Shown here: positions 32,890 to 43,526 of the stretch, piece after piece
How positions within the stretch are numbered: position 1 is the stretch's first letter
How the letters are laid out: each line of letters opens with the position of its first letter
Assembly (NCBI GenBank): GCA_030220185.1
Contig: JASPKZ010004202.1
Location: 3,211,001 to 3,275,000 of the forward strand
DNA from: Diploptera punctata
Taxonomy: Eukaryota; Arthropoda; Insecta; Blattodea; Blaberidae
Reading direction: 5' to 3'
DNA: 64,000 nucleotides
Translations under genes and position numbers: made by a program
Notes under the pieces: model-generated
What the model was told of the DNA's origin: nothing
Databases searched by the model: none
Seen by the model: the letters and a program-made list of their open reading frames with translations, nothing else

Positions 32890-33110
32890 ATCGGCACCAA
32901 ATGCCAGTGGTGGTAACGGGAAAATTTCAACAGTTGGAGTTTGTATGATGATGAAAGGATATTACCTTTGAAACAGGTATCGTGAAAAGAGGAAACTTTG
33001 AGTTGAGATGTAAAAACATTTTATTCAACTCATTTATAAATTTAAAATTACCTCATAATGTTATTTGCTACTGTAACTTTGATTAAAAACATGTTTTTGT
33101 GTTTTGATGT
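32890..33110. repeat. Half of a foldback-family element
   Basis: Resembles one arm of the foldback at 54145-54480 (GAAACAGGTATCGTGAAAA, GTTGAGATGTAAAAACATTT, TTCAACTCATTTAT). The region after it resembles 40832-40866 (CCTCATAATGT..TT). Positions 33111-33532 hold nothing I recognise. Confidence 0.6.
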
Positions 33111-33532
33111 CTTGACGAATGCATTATTATCGCTCGATGAAATTGATTTGTTATGCGAGACATAGAAGCACTTCTCCATTACCTTCAAACAATATATTCC
33201 GTCATTATCCTACCATTGCGCTGTCCAATTACACAATGTCTGCCATTAATATGCCCATCAATCAATGAGATCGGGGTCAAAGGTTGTAGAAATCTAATTA
33301 GTTACTGACTGAATTACTGTAAACAGAATCAAATTTTATAAGTATCGACTTTCCATTAATAGCACAACTCATGTATTCATAAATAATGTTACATACAATG
33401 TCTTTCTTAATTTCATTTTTTAAATTCTCCTTTATGTTCTTTCATCATTCTTAGGCTTATATACATTTTTCTTAGTTCTGACTTATTGCTTCCTTCATTA
33501 ATTTATTTCGTTCGTTACTGAATAGTATAATA

Positions 33533-34082
33533 GACTAACTCGCTGGCACCATATAACCCGCAGGTTCATAGCCGCGCGGATATAAGCTCTCCATACACCT
33601 CTATCCTGAGCCAATATTTTCCAACCATTCCCTGTATAATCCATTTCTCTCAAATTAAAGTTAGTGTTATTCTCCCACCTCATTCTTGGTCTACAAACTG
33701 GGTGTTTTCCCTCTGGTTTTCCTACCAGAAGCTCCCAAGCACGTCTTTCATTCCCCATACGTGCCACATGTCCTACCCATCGCAGTCTACGAGACTTAAC
33801 TGCTCTCATTATAACTGGCTTCCTATAAAGACCATGTAGTTCATTGTTATGTAGTCTTCTCCATTCACCTGTCTGTTCATCTCTCTTTGGTCCAAAAATG
33901 TTCCCAAGAACTTTATTCTCAAATACTCCCTTAAAGTAAGAGTCCATGTTTCGCATCCATATAATATACATGGTAGAATAGTAGTTTTATATATTTTCAG
34001 TTTAGCGTTTTTTGAAAAGAGTTGGGACATCAAGAGTCTCTGCAATGCATAATAGCATGCATTTCCAGAATTGAGCCTATGT
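33533..34082 (-). pseudogene. RTE1 LINE, 5'-truncated
   Basis: Minus strand: MQRLLMSQLFSKNAKLKIYK, LYGCETWTLTL, then after a short deletion ENKVLGNIFGPKRDEQTGEW, RLRWVGHVARMGNERRAWE and the RPRMRWENNTNF end. One frame break near 33930. Confidence 0.85.
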
Positions 34083-34089
34083 AGTTATG

Positions 34090-34540
34090 GCAGAATTTAA
34101 ACAATTAGAGTTTGTCGGATGATGAAATGAAATGGCCTTTGAAACCGGTATCGTGAAAACAGGAAACCCCCCAATGTATCTTTACCTTGTCGTGGTGGAG
34201 TGGCTTGCGTGCTTAAATGATCCCGAGAGCTAATGCCGACGGTAGCATTGCTGGCGATAGGGTTACCCATTCCGGACTTGTCGAAGGTGATAAGCCAGAC
34301 GAAAAAAGTACCTTGGTCGAAAGAGTGACGATCTTTCACCGTAAAAATACAACCCTCAAGAAATGTGGGCATCGGTTCAACTGGAGTAAAGTTTTTCCGG
34401 AGGTGAAATAGTCCCCCATTCCGATTTTTGTGGACCATTTTAATTTTATCCCAAGCGTGTTGGAAATTAAAATTATGTTTCAATTTTTAGTTCGGTTTTC
34501 TAATAAAGCGTGTTCTTTTAGTTTTTTAAACGCTTATTTA
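34090..34540 (+). repeat. R4 copy 2 enclosing an RTE leader
   Basis: 34090-34170 resembles foldback arms (GAAACCGGTATCGTGAAAAC); 34431-34540 matches the end of R4 at 24090-24515. The part between is the RTE leader. Confidence 0.5.
34171..34430 (+). mobile_element. RTE1 5' leader fragment
   Basis: AATGTATCTTTACCTTGTCG, GGCTTGCGTGCTTAAATGA and AGAGTGACGATCTTTCACC match 17343-17620 and the general style of RTE 5' leaders. No ORF follows. Positions 34541-35261 hold nothing apart from a ~40-base RTE1 scrap at 35095-35135. Confidence 0.55.
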
Positions 34541-35261
34541 TTTACTATAATTCTAAATAATTATGTTAGTGTAATAGATATAATTAAAGGAAGGATTAGA
34601 GGTGACAACACAGTTTACTTTAGGGGTGATGGAGGGGGCTGGCAAAGTAGATAGTGGTTTCTGCTACAGAAAACCACAGAATAGAATTTTTTCTTTCATT
34701 TCCAGTGGAAAGGCAACATTTTATAGTTGATGAGAGCTTGCTGTCAACTGCAGTCTGTTTTAAAAACAAATGTTTCCCTCGCGACAAAAATATTTAGAAA
34801 GTTGAAGCAATCCTAAATCAAATGAGATCGTACTGCCACGTCATCAACAAAGACAGGAAGTCTTTTTAAAAAATTACTTTAATTTTTAATAATTTAAAAT
34901 GTAGATATTTTAGGTTCTTATAAATATATTTGGTAAATAAAACCACCAAAGTTTTGTATGGGTTTCATAAATATTTATTTTATTGGACATTCGGAACAGC
35001 TGTTTGAATACACTCATTAGAGGAATGCCATAAATACAAATAAATGTTCATCTATTTATGAGTACAGACAAATATATAAAAAAGAGGGGAATTTTGAAGT
35101 TGGGGCTGAATTCAAATACCTAGGAACAGAAACTTTTTTTTTTCACGAGAATAAAAATATGAGATTTTAGAAGTTTTTTTATCCTAAATTTAAATATCAT
35201 TTCAATTTCTTCATAACAGGCTAGAATTTTCTGTGATATTCATTTATATTTTTTATAATTT

Positions 35262-36400
35262 TTATAATCTAATATATAAAAATTGTCCACCGCTGTGGTC
35301 TCGAGGTAGCGTGCTGCCTTGTCACGCAGCGGGCCCGGCGGGGCAGTTTTTCTGGGTGAGGTTTTTATCGGGGTTTTTCCTCACCTGTAAGACAAATGTC
35401 AGGAAAACTTTAAGGCCCAAACGGTCCCCGAAATCATATGGCCATCATCATCATCCTTATCATTATCATCATCATCATCATCCTTCACCGGTGTGGAAAA
35501 CAACGGGAAGCTACCACACCTACACAATTCCCTAGTAAAGCTGCAAGCATAGCATGGAAATGCTATGATTGCAGTGAAGGACCTGCCTTCGGGCAGAATT
35601 ATTATGGATGGATATAAAAATTAATGTTTGTTTGTTTGTTCGTGCTTTATGCGCGGCCATACCGTTGATCCGATTGTGATTTCTTTTGCAAAATGTGCAG
35701 GAGATTCCCGGGATGAACATAGGCTATAAGAGAATTGTGATACTCATCTCCTACATCCTTAAAATCACCCTTTGGAGTCGAAAATGTGAAAAAATCCCTT
35801 TTTGGCGCTTGAATGGCTTACGCTGCCTAAACCATAACAAATTCACAACATTAATTTACACACAATTAAATATCTCGACAAACTCAACAGAAACGTCCGC
35901 GACAGCATATGTTTATCTCCTACGGATAACTCACAATAGCCATTTTTCTCTTTCATTTATGCCAAGAAATTCGGAATAAGTAAATTGCCGGACAAGCCTG
36001 TACTGCTTTACCGTTGATCCGGTTGAGATGGGGATTTTTGCAAAATGTTCAGGATTTTCCCGGGAAAGTTATAGGTTATAAGAGAATTTTTATGCTCAAG
36101 CCCTTCACCTTTGTAGTGAAAAATAGAAAAAAACGCTTTTTGTACGCTTAAATGGCTTACGCTGCCTAAACCATAACAAATACACCAAATTAATGCACAC
36201 AGAATTGAATATCACAAACATTCTACAAAAAAAAGCCCGCGACGGCATATGTTTATCTTTTATGGATAACTCACAATAACTCTTTTTTTGTCTTTCATTG
36301 ATGCCAAGATGATCGGGATAAGTAGATTCCCGGGCAAGCAGAGCAGCAGCACGGATAACTCGAAATAACGAATTTTGTCTTTCAGCTCATTAATGCGAAA
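35262..36400 (+). mobile_element. Helitron-like sequence with internal tandem repeats
   Basis: AATATATAAAAATT (then the SINE-A insertion) AATGTTTGTTTGTTTG, ACCGTTGATCCG, TTTTGCAAAATGTGCAGGA and ATAGGCTATAAGAG follow the pattern of insect Helitron/Helentron leaders as I recall it. A ~360-base unit is repeated (35650 and 36008, with a partial third copy near 36296). No Rep/helicase seen. Classification is by resemblance only. Confidence 0.5.
35285..35611 (+). mobile_element. SINE-A in Helitron-like leader
   Basis: Flanked by the 11-bp duplication ATATAAAAATT (35274-35284 and 35612-35622). The B-box region is shortened (GCGGGCCCGGCGGGGC replaces the usual ~30 bases). The 3' hairpin CTGCC-TTCG-GGCAG is intact. 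Confidence 0.9.
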
Positions 36401-36420
36401 TTCATTGTGACACGTAGATA

Positions 36421-36775
36421 CCCAAATAAATTATAAGTTACGGCAGTGAAGCCTGGAAAATTCGCAGTGTAGATGAACAAAGACTAACTGTGGCGGAAAT
36501 GAAATTTATGAGACCTACTGCAGGTTACTCAAGAACAGACCATAAAAGGAATTCTGAGATTCTCAAAGAATTACAAACAGAATTAGTCATGGAATATGTA
36601 CAAAAATATAGAAACAACTGAAAATCTCACGTAAGAAGAATGAGCAGAACAAGAATACCACGTCAAATCTTAAATTACCATCCACCAGGCAAGAGATCTT
36701 TGGGCAGACCCTTCAAAACGTTGGATTGAGACCGTAACAGACAGCTAGGTCTATCACATGAAAGGAAGAAGAAGA
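36421..36775 (+). pseudogene. LINE2 C-terminal fragment
   Basis: YGSEAWKIRSVDEQRLTVAE, MKFMRPTAGYSRTDHKRN, then SHVRRMSRTRIPRQILNYH and GKRSLGRPFK; tail (GAAGAA)n. Contains stop codons. Confidence 0.75.
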
Positions 36776-36817
36776 AGAAGATGAAGAAGAAATATTTTTA
36801 AGCTCTGTTTTGAAAAT

Positions 36818-37630
36818 CCATCCATAGTAATTTTGCCGAAGGGCAGGTATTTCACTGCAATCTTAGCACTTTCATGCTATGTTTTACTAGGGAATTATAG
36901 GTGTGGTAGCTTCCCGTTGCTTTCCACACCGGTGTAGGATGATGTTGATGTCCTGTGCCGGTTCGCTCAGGGTAGAATATGATAACTCAGGGATGTTTAT
37001 ATTATAAACTTATTACTCCAGTTTATTGAATAATTTTGCATATAGAATTGTAGAGTCACAATGTTTTATACATCACTAATTCGGAGTGGAGTTGATGATT
37101 TTACTTAAGTCCACGTGTATTTAATATCACTTAAAATTCTGAGTTACTAATTATCTTGGATTTTAAAATACTTAAGATTTTAAAATTTACTAAAGCGAAC
37201 GGTTGCTTAGGACTTGTTTCTTGTAGAACGTACGAGTGTAAGAGAGTTTTCACACGCATCCTCGCTTTATTAGGGTGATGACTCCTCCCATAAAGTCACC
37301 ATCCCCACTCCAAAATCACATGTTATCCATTACACGTTAGAGGGGTAGGTACCATTCGTTTGGGGTTCCTACGTTGGTAATAGACTCGTGGGCACGTTTG
37401 TGCGCCTTCCAGTTATAACTATTAATCGTATGTTTTTAGTACTTAGAGACTGCTTGCCACATTCCGGATGATTTTCGGGGACCGTTGGGCCCTAAGCTTC
37501 CTGAAATTTGTCTTAAGGGTGAAGAAAAACCCCGACAGAAACTTCACCCAGGAGCCTGTCCCGACCGGGAATCGAACCCGGGCCCGCTGCATAACAAGGC
37601 AGCATGCTACCTCGAGACCACAGCGGCGGA
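36818..37630 (-). mobile_element. SINE-A split by a ~500-bp insertion
   Basis: Minus-strand SINE-A: 3' half at 36818-36952, head at about 37466-37630 with B box CCCGGGTTCGATTCCCGG (minus). The gap lies within the (ATC)n region. Confidence 0.85.
36955..37461 (-). mobile_element. Possible solo LTR
   Basis: Inside a SINE-A copy. On the minus strand it starts TGTGGCAAGCAGTCTC and ends CCGGCACA, so has TG...CA ends, and contains AATAAAGCGAGG at about 37262-37273, a plausible polyadenylation signal. No clear target duplication and no second copy in the window. Its boundaries are a guess. Confidence 0.35.
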
Positions 37631-37659
37631 CATTTTAAAAATGCGTAGTTTAAAATGTG

Positions 37660-38196
37660 TATAAAATGCGTCTACAAGATCTTAGAACCATCTATTCTCT
37701 ATGCCTTCTCTATAACATATTACACACATCTTATCACACCGCTTCACTAGACTCTCTGATACACATAAATTAGATACCCGATCCCTTGAGCACAGTGTCC
37801 TTTATTTCCCTCCTCATCACACTACCTATCACTCGAAATATTTTACAGTTTCTCTTGCTAGAACATGGAATTCCCTTCCACCCTATGTCAGAGACTGCCA
37901 AACTCTACCATCTTTCAGAAACAAATTGAAAATAAAATTATTAACAGAAACAACTCACTGATATTACTTTTATTAAATTTTTTTTTTTTCATTATTTAAC
38001 AAAAATAGTTTTAAGATTTGTCAATATATTTACCTATTGCCTTGTATATAAGCGATAGATTAATTCATTATATTTTATAACTTTCTTTGTATTTTTTCAT
38101 TTCATTTTTTTATGTATAGGAGATTCGAGCTGTTATTCCTTTGAGTATACATTATTCCATTAGTTTAATTTTAATTGTATTTAATTTTATTATATT
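37660..38196 (+). pseudogene. CR1-like LINE C-terminus
   Basis: Plus frame: HINKLDTRSLEHSVLYFPPH, HTTYHSKYFTVSLARTWNSL, PPYVRDCQTLPSFRNKLKIK, the conserved C-terminus of CR1-like ORF2, then an AT-rich 3' UTR. Confidence 0.75.
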
Positions 38197-38207
38197 ATTA
38201 GACATTA

Positions 38208-38519
38208 GTCCACCGCTGTGGTCTCGAGGTAGAGTGCTGCTTTGTCACGCAGCGGGCCCGGGTTCGATCCCCGGTCGGGACAGTTTTTCTGGGTGAGGTT
38301 TTTATCGGGGTTTTTCCTCACCTGTAAGACAAATGTCAGAAAAACTTTAAGGCCCAAACGGTCCCCGAAATCATATGGCCATCATCATCATCCTTCATCG
38401 GTGTGAAAAGCAACGGGAAGCTACCACACCTACAATTCCCTAGTAAAGCTGCAAGCATAGCATGAAAATGCTATGACTGCAGTGAAGGACCTGCCTTCGG
38501 GCAGAATTACTATGGATGG
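38208..38519 (+). mobile_element. SINE-A, full length with exact duplication
   Basis: Flanked by the 11-bp duplication ATTAGACATTA (38197-38207 and 38520-38530). Complete tRNA-like head (B box GGGTTCGATCCCCGGTC), hairpin CTGCC-TTCG-GGCAG. Best preserved copy in the window. Confidence 0.92.
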
Positions 38520-38589
38520 ATTAGACATTATTTTCGTTATTATTCAATTTGGCAGATATTTAATTGTTTTGTATGTACTATTATTGTAT

Positions 38590-39060
38590 TTTTTGTATTT
38601 TCTTCTTCTTCTTCTTCCTTCCAAGTATTAGGCCAAGGCCTGTTACGATCCTATAGAAAATTTTTCCCTCCCCGGGAAATTCTCGTGTAAGACTTGAAAG
38701 CATAATAATAGTCCCTTCGATTGGTTGCTGGCCAAAGGAAGGCAAGACCAGTGATGGGGCTGCCATCTTATAGCCTCTGGTCAGGCTTTTCTGGAGAAGA
38801 AAAGAAAATAAAGGAAAGAAGAAATGGAAGAAAGGGAAGACTCCCTAGCCCTCGGATGCCCTAATAGCGTCGGGGTCGAAAAAAACAAGAGTTAACCAAG
38901 AGAGGTTAGATAGTAAAGTTAAAAGAGTGCAAAACACAAGTAAGTGGAAGAAATGTTTTGCTCAGCTTGGGCACCTTGTGGTCGCCATCCACAATATCCC
39001 CTAGATGAGGACCCCTGAGGGTATTTTTTTAAATGTAACACATGTTTGTCCTGGTGAGTG
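38590..39060 (-). mobile_element. Repeat R2 fused to a LINE2 3' end
   Basis: 38590-38665 is the minus-strand 3' end of the LINE2 seen at 58440 (CTTCCAAGTATTAGGCCAAG). From about 38669 follows R2, also at 42588-42937: TTCGATTGGTTGCTG, CATCTTATAGCCTCTGGTC, GCTCAGCTTGGGCACCTTG. Read on the minus strand, R2 could be the 5' leader of this LINE; that is inference. Confidence 0.5.
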
Positions 39061-39110
39061 GAAGAGAAGACCACATGGTCTTAACTCCACCAGGCTAAAT
39101 AAATCTATTT
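39040..39110 (+). pseudogene. CR1-like LINE, extreme 3' end
   Basis: Hairpin AAGACC-ACAT-GGTCTT, then TTAACTCCACCAGGCTAAAT. It shows a compensated pair compared with the AAGGCC/GGCCTT form at 11183. Positions 39111-39805 hold nothing I recognise. Confidence 0.65.
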
Positions 39111-39805
39111 TATATACATTCCAGCTTAGTTTCTGCCATAAAATCTTTAACTGTGCAATATTTTGAGCTCGTTACTTAAATATGATCTTGGAATATTTAC
39201 TTAATACTCTGACACTTTATATACGTAGTCATTCAAATCTCAATTATTTACAAGGGTTGGGATTTTTATATACAAAGAGATTGAATTAAGTTTTCTCCAT
39301 TTTCAGAATTTATAACGTGAAACGAGGACGAAGGGAGAAGCAATAAAAAACAGATGTATAATAAAATAAAAAGCGAGTAGGGGGGAGGAATCTGCATGAG
39401 CAAATTGCTATGGAGTACGTCGTATCATTTCTCACTCCATTTTCATTTTCTTTATTCTCATCTCTTGTGTCCGCGATCTTCTCGGTTTTGCTTTGATGTT
39501 GTAAATCTTATTTTCATAACGCGACGTTTCCAGCGAATGTTACTTACGCTAGCGTACATAGCATGTATAACACGGCTCCGCGCTCAGCTGGATTCTATTA
39601 CTGTGCCACACTTAATACTGTCAAATTAAATATATTTTACTCTATAAGAACTGTCTAAACTATATACACAACTAGGTAATGAACTGACAGAAACCATCGC
39701 TAAGTATACACATATAGGCTATATTTCATGTAGTATTTATTAATTTATTTAACGTGGTTGGGATCAATCTTTCAAAAAAACGTTAAACTGAAAATATGTA
39801 CTGTA

Positions 39806-40071
39806 CTGTAAGCCCATGTTTTTCCTTTACAGATATTTAGGCACTCTCCTCCTACAGGGGAGAATTTGAACCATACTAATTTAGTTACACTTGTTTTCGT
39901 ATAGATGTCATTTTGAGTGGTCCGTGGTCAGCGTTCCGCCTCTTACTAACATCTAGGAAACCAAGGTAGTACTAGGACGGGAAAATTTGGTAAATTTTGC
40001 TTAGATGCCTTTTCATTCAGGCTTAAGGATCTTTTACGAGCCTGAAAATCTTCAGACTCGGGACCCACGGA
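39806..40071 (-). mobile_element. SINE-E, 5'-truncated
   Basis: TGTAAGCCCATGTTTTTCC, GTGGTCCGTGGTCAGCG, GCCTGAAAATCTTCAGACTC; head missing after GGGACCCACGG. Positions 40072-40359 hold nothing I recognise. Confidence 0.8.
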
Positions 40072-40359
40072 GGTACTGGTGATTTACCAGACTCAGCATA
40101 CCACCGTTGGCATTGGGTCTTTTCCTGTGATGTCGTCATTTTCGTTTAAATCATAATTTACAAAAAAATGTAAACAAAACTTTGAGAGATGTAGAATACG
40201 GTGCAAAAAACCGCATGTCTCTGTCTTTACGAGCTAAGTTACATTGTTTTGGTAGCAGGACTTTATGGACACCCAGTATTTTTATTTACCCTAAATTTAT
40301 CGAATAAGTGTAACTTATACAAGAAAGGAAAGTGAGAAAAAATTAATAACGTAGAATAA

Positions 40360-41270
40360 ATAACATTATACAGAATTATAATTTCAAAATATCAATAAGT
40401 AAAACGAAAATATTACCTTTTAAGGGATCAGATACCGTGAGAGCTAAAATAATTCTGGAGGGGAAACCCATTGAACAAGTGAACCATTTTAAATACCTGG
40501 GTTATGAAATCTCCTATTTTAAAAATGAAGATCTGTTTAACAAACTTAATACATATAATTACGTATGTGGCACAATTAAAAGAATATTTATTAACACAAG
40601 AATGAAAACAAATTAATAAATTAATGAGTCATTTTAACATCTTACCTCATATTTCATGTTTTATCAAACACGGTAACTATAGTTTTCAAATGATCTTGTC
40701 ATTCATTTTCAACCGCCATTAGTCATAAAATGAAAATTAATGACAAGATCATTTGAAAACTATAGTTACCGTGTTTGATAAAACATGAAATATGAGGTAA
40801 GATGTTAAAATGACTCATTAATTTATTAATTAAGAACCTCATAATGTGTTTCCCAATTTTAACTTTGAATGGAAACAAAACTAAAATTTTATAAAGTAGT
40901 GGCTGTCCCCTTACTATTGTATGTTGGTGAATTTTGGGTTTTAACTAAACGAGAAGAGAAGATCATAGAAGCAGCTGAAATGAGATTTCTGAGAACTGTG
41001 GCTGGTTGCAAACTTCTAGATAAAAGAAGAAGTGAAGATATTAGAAATATGCTAAATATTTTTAAACTTTTAGATAAAATAAACGAATCTAGCAACATGT
41101 TCAAAGACTGAAATATGATCGGATTCCTTATACTTAATTACAAACCAAGAGGAGACAGGAACATTGGTAGACCGAACAAGAGATAGATTCAACTCTTTGA
41201 ATGAGAATCTATGAAACCGGAATAAGTCACATGGGCTTAATCCATGATTGTTGATGGTGATGAATAAATT
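40360..41270 (+). pseudogene. LINE2 post-RT copy, split by a foldback element
   Basis: Left part: KIILEGKPIEQVNHFKYLGY. Right part after 40866: KLKFYKVVAVPLLLYVGEFW, EKIIEAAEMRFLRTVAGCK, ending ILNYKPRGDRNIGRPNK. Removal of 40613-40866 plus one duplication restores the expected order. Stops and frameshifts are present. Confidence 0.75.
40613..40866. mobile_element. Foldback element with 100-bp arms
   Basis: Near-perfect inverted arms 40611-40710 and 40732-40831 around a 21-base loop, plus a 35-base extension on the right. The target duplication is GAATGAAAACAAA / GAATGGAAACAAA (one mismatch). TTTTAACATCTTACCTCA in the arms links it to the foldback at 54145. Confidence 0.8.
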
Positions 41271-41485
41271 TAGTTCTGGAGAAAAAACTATGTATTTAAC
41301 AAGTAATTGTATAAGCGTGACTTAAAAGTACCAAGTGTGTGGCATTTCCTGATATCTTGAGGGAGGAAATTCCAGGAGCGGGCAGAGGCTACTGTGAAAG
41401 AAGTAGAATAAGATGAAGTACTGTGAAGAGGGATTATTAGCAGATTTTATCTTGTGACGTAGTGTTAATATTGTGGTAAGAGGTA

Positions 41486-42082
41486 CTTACTTACTTACTC
41501 ACTGGCACTATCGAACCCGTAGGTTCATGGCCGCATGGACAAAGCTCTCCATACATCCCTATCCTGAGCTAATGCTTTCAAATCTTTCCCTGTAGAATCT
41601 CCGATTGCCGATTGAGGGTCTTTCCACTTTTCAGCGGTTGCCCTTTTACCAGCCGGCTGCTGGTCCTTCACTTCCACATGTGTCAATCACAGAGGTAGAT
41701 GATCAACAGCCAGTGTAGGGGTGATATGTGGTTAGCATGTCGAGTCCCCCAGCCGTTATAGCTGGTTCCTCAACCTGGAGCCGCTACTTATTGTAGCTAC
41801 CCAATTGCCTCACGATGCTGGGTGGGCACCGGTCCCATACTGGCCGAAATACCATGAGAAAATTTCTTCCCTCATGGAGACTCGAACCAGCGCAAGTCCC
41901 GTAGCTCTGCGCCAAGGCTTCCTACCTTAACCGCTCGGCTACGGCGCGGGATCCCTGTAGAATCTACTTCCCTCAAATCATAGTTAGTGTTATTCTCCCA
42001 CCTCATTATTGGTCTACCAACTGGGCGTTTTCCTCTGGCTTTCCTACAAGAAGCTTCCATGCAAGTATTTCATTCCCCATAC
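41486..42082 (-). pseudogene. RTE1 3' fragment with exact 13-bp duplication
   Basis: Short minus-strand RTE1 end flanked by GTGGTAAGAGGTA (41473-41485 and 42083-42095); itself split by SINE-B at 41601-41952. Confidence 0.9.
41601..41952 (-). mobile_element. SINE-B, full length, nested in RTE1
   Basis: Flanked by CCCTGTAGAATCT (41588-41600 and 41953-41965). Minus strand, from GCGCCGTAGCCGAGCGGTT to the 3' end at GAGGGTCTTTCCACTTTTC. Confidence 0.92.
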
Positions 42083-42185
42083 GTGGTAAGAGGTAACTTC
42101 TCAAATCTAGGATTGTAGGAATTCAGAAGTTTGTAAAGAAGTAAAAAGGGAGTCCTATTTACGTCTGTCAATGTGAAGGATCGTC

Positions 42186-42526
42186 CCGCGCAGTAGCCGA
42201 GTGGTTAAGGCAGGAAGCCTTGGCGCAGAGCTACGGGACTTGCGCAGGTTCGAGTCTCCAAGGGGGAAGAAATTTTCTCATGGTATTTCGGCCAGTATGG
42301 GACCGGTGCCCATCCAGCATGGTGAGGCAATTGGGTAGCTACAATAAGTAACGGCTCCAGGTTGAGGAACCAGCTATAACGGCTGGGGGACTCGACATGC
42401 TAACCACATGTCACCCCTACACTGGCTACATGATCATCTACCTCTGTGATTGACACATGTGGAAGTGAAGGGCCAGCAGCCGGCTGGTAAAAGGGCAACC
42501 GCTGAAAAGTGGAAAGACCCTCAATC
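42186..42526 (+). mobile_element. SINE-B, full length
   Basis: Head AGCCGAGTGGTTAAGGCAG and B box GGTTCGAGTCTCC, ending GACCCTCAATCGG. An imperfect duplication (AATGTGAAGGATC / AATATTAAGGAGC) may flank it. Nearly identical to the inverted copy 250 bases upstream. Confidence 0.9.
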
Positions 42527-42576
42527 GGAATATTAAGGAGCCAAAATATGTTATTGAAGTAAATAATAGTTTAGTT

Positions 42577-43183
42577 TGATCCTTCCGGGAAATTCTCGTA
42601 TAAGACTTAAAAGCATAATAATAGTCCCTTCGATTGGTTGCTGACCAAAGGAAGGCAAGACCAGTGATGGGGCTGCCATCTTATAGCCTCTGGTCAGGCA
42701 TTTCTGGAGAAGAAAATAATTTTAATGAAAGAAGAAATGGAAGAAAGGAAAGACTCCCTAGCCCTAGGATGCCCTAATAGCGTCGGGGTCGAAAAAAACA
42801 AGAATTTTCCAAGAGAGGTTAGATAGTAAAGTTAAAAGAGTGCAAAACACAAGTAAGTGGAAGAAATGTTTTGCTCAGCTTGGGCACCTTGTGGTCGCCA
42901 TCCACATATCCCCTAGATGAGGACCCCTGAGGGGTTCGGAAAAGGAACACCGATATCTTAAAAGAATTGAAGACTATGCCAATTTTGGAATATATTAAAC
43001 AGTACCAACTAAATTGGAAACACCATCTTGAAAGAATTAGTTCAAATCGGATCCCCAAAGCTGTTTATAATTATATACCAAGAGGACGAAGATCACTGGG
43101 CCGTCCTATGAAACGCTGGAGGGAACATTTTCTATAGGATCGTAACAGGCCTTGGCCTAATACTTGGAAGGAAGAAGAAGGAG
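42577..43183 (+). mobile_element. Chimeric R2 + LINE2 3' insertion
   Basis: One 14-bp duplication ATAATAGTTTAGTT (42563-42576 and 43184-43197) encloses R2 (42588-42937) and a LINE2 end (RNTDILKELKTMPILEYIKQ, RGRRSLGRPMKRWREHFL; tail GAAGAAGAAG). The joint is at about 42940. R2 and the LINE end are in opposite relative orientation to the pair at 38590-39060. Positions 43261-43526 hold nothing I recognise. Confidence 0.7.
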
Positions 43184-43526
43184 ATAATAGTTTAGTTAAA
43201 TGGAAATTAGTTTCTCGTGGTAGGAGTAATAATATATAGCAAGTTATTTTTGTTTAGTGAGGGTGAATTTAATTTGGTAGGATTAATAATGCATGCATCC
43301 TGGCCACACTGTGATAATTTCACAGAGAACGGCCCTTATCTCTTTTCCGTCATGTACATTATTGTTCATTAATCACGGTATCGCTTCCATCAGCAGTCAG
43401 TGTACGTTAACTAATGAAATTTTACATTTAAACCTCTTACACTAGCTAATCTTGGTTATTAAATAAATTAATTCACAACATCAATACACAGACTTCATTT
43501 TTCGACTGTTACATTATTCGTTTTTC

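Larger units (their letters stand above)
41280..43260 (-). pseudogene. CR1-like LINE end, split by three insertions
   Basis: CR1-like pieces at 41280-41472 (GTATAAGCGTGACTTAAAAG), 42096-42180 (CTTCTCAAATCTAGGATTG), 42527-42576 and 43198-43260 line up with 21300-21845. Insertions: RTE1 with SINE-B inside, SINE-B, and an R2/LINE2 unit. Confidence 0.75.
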
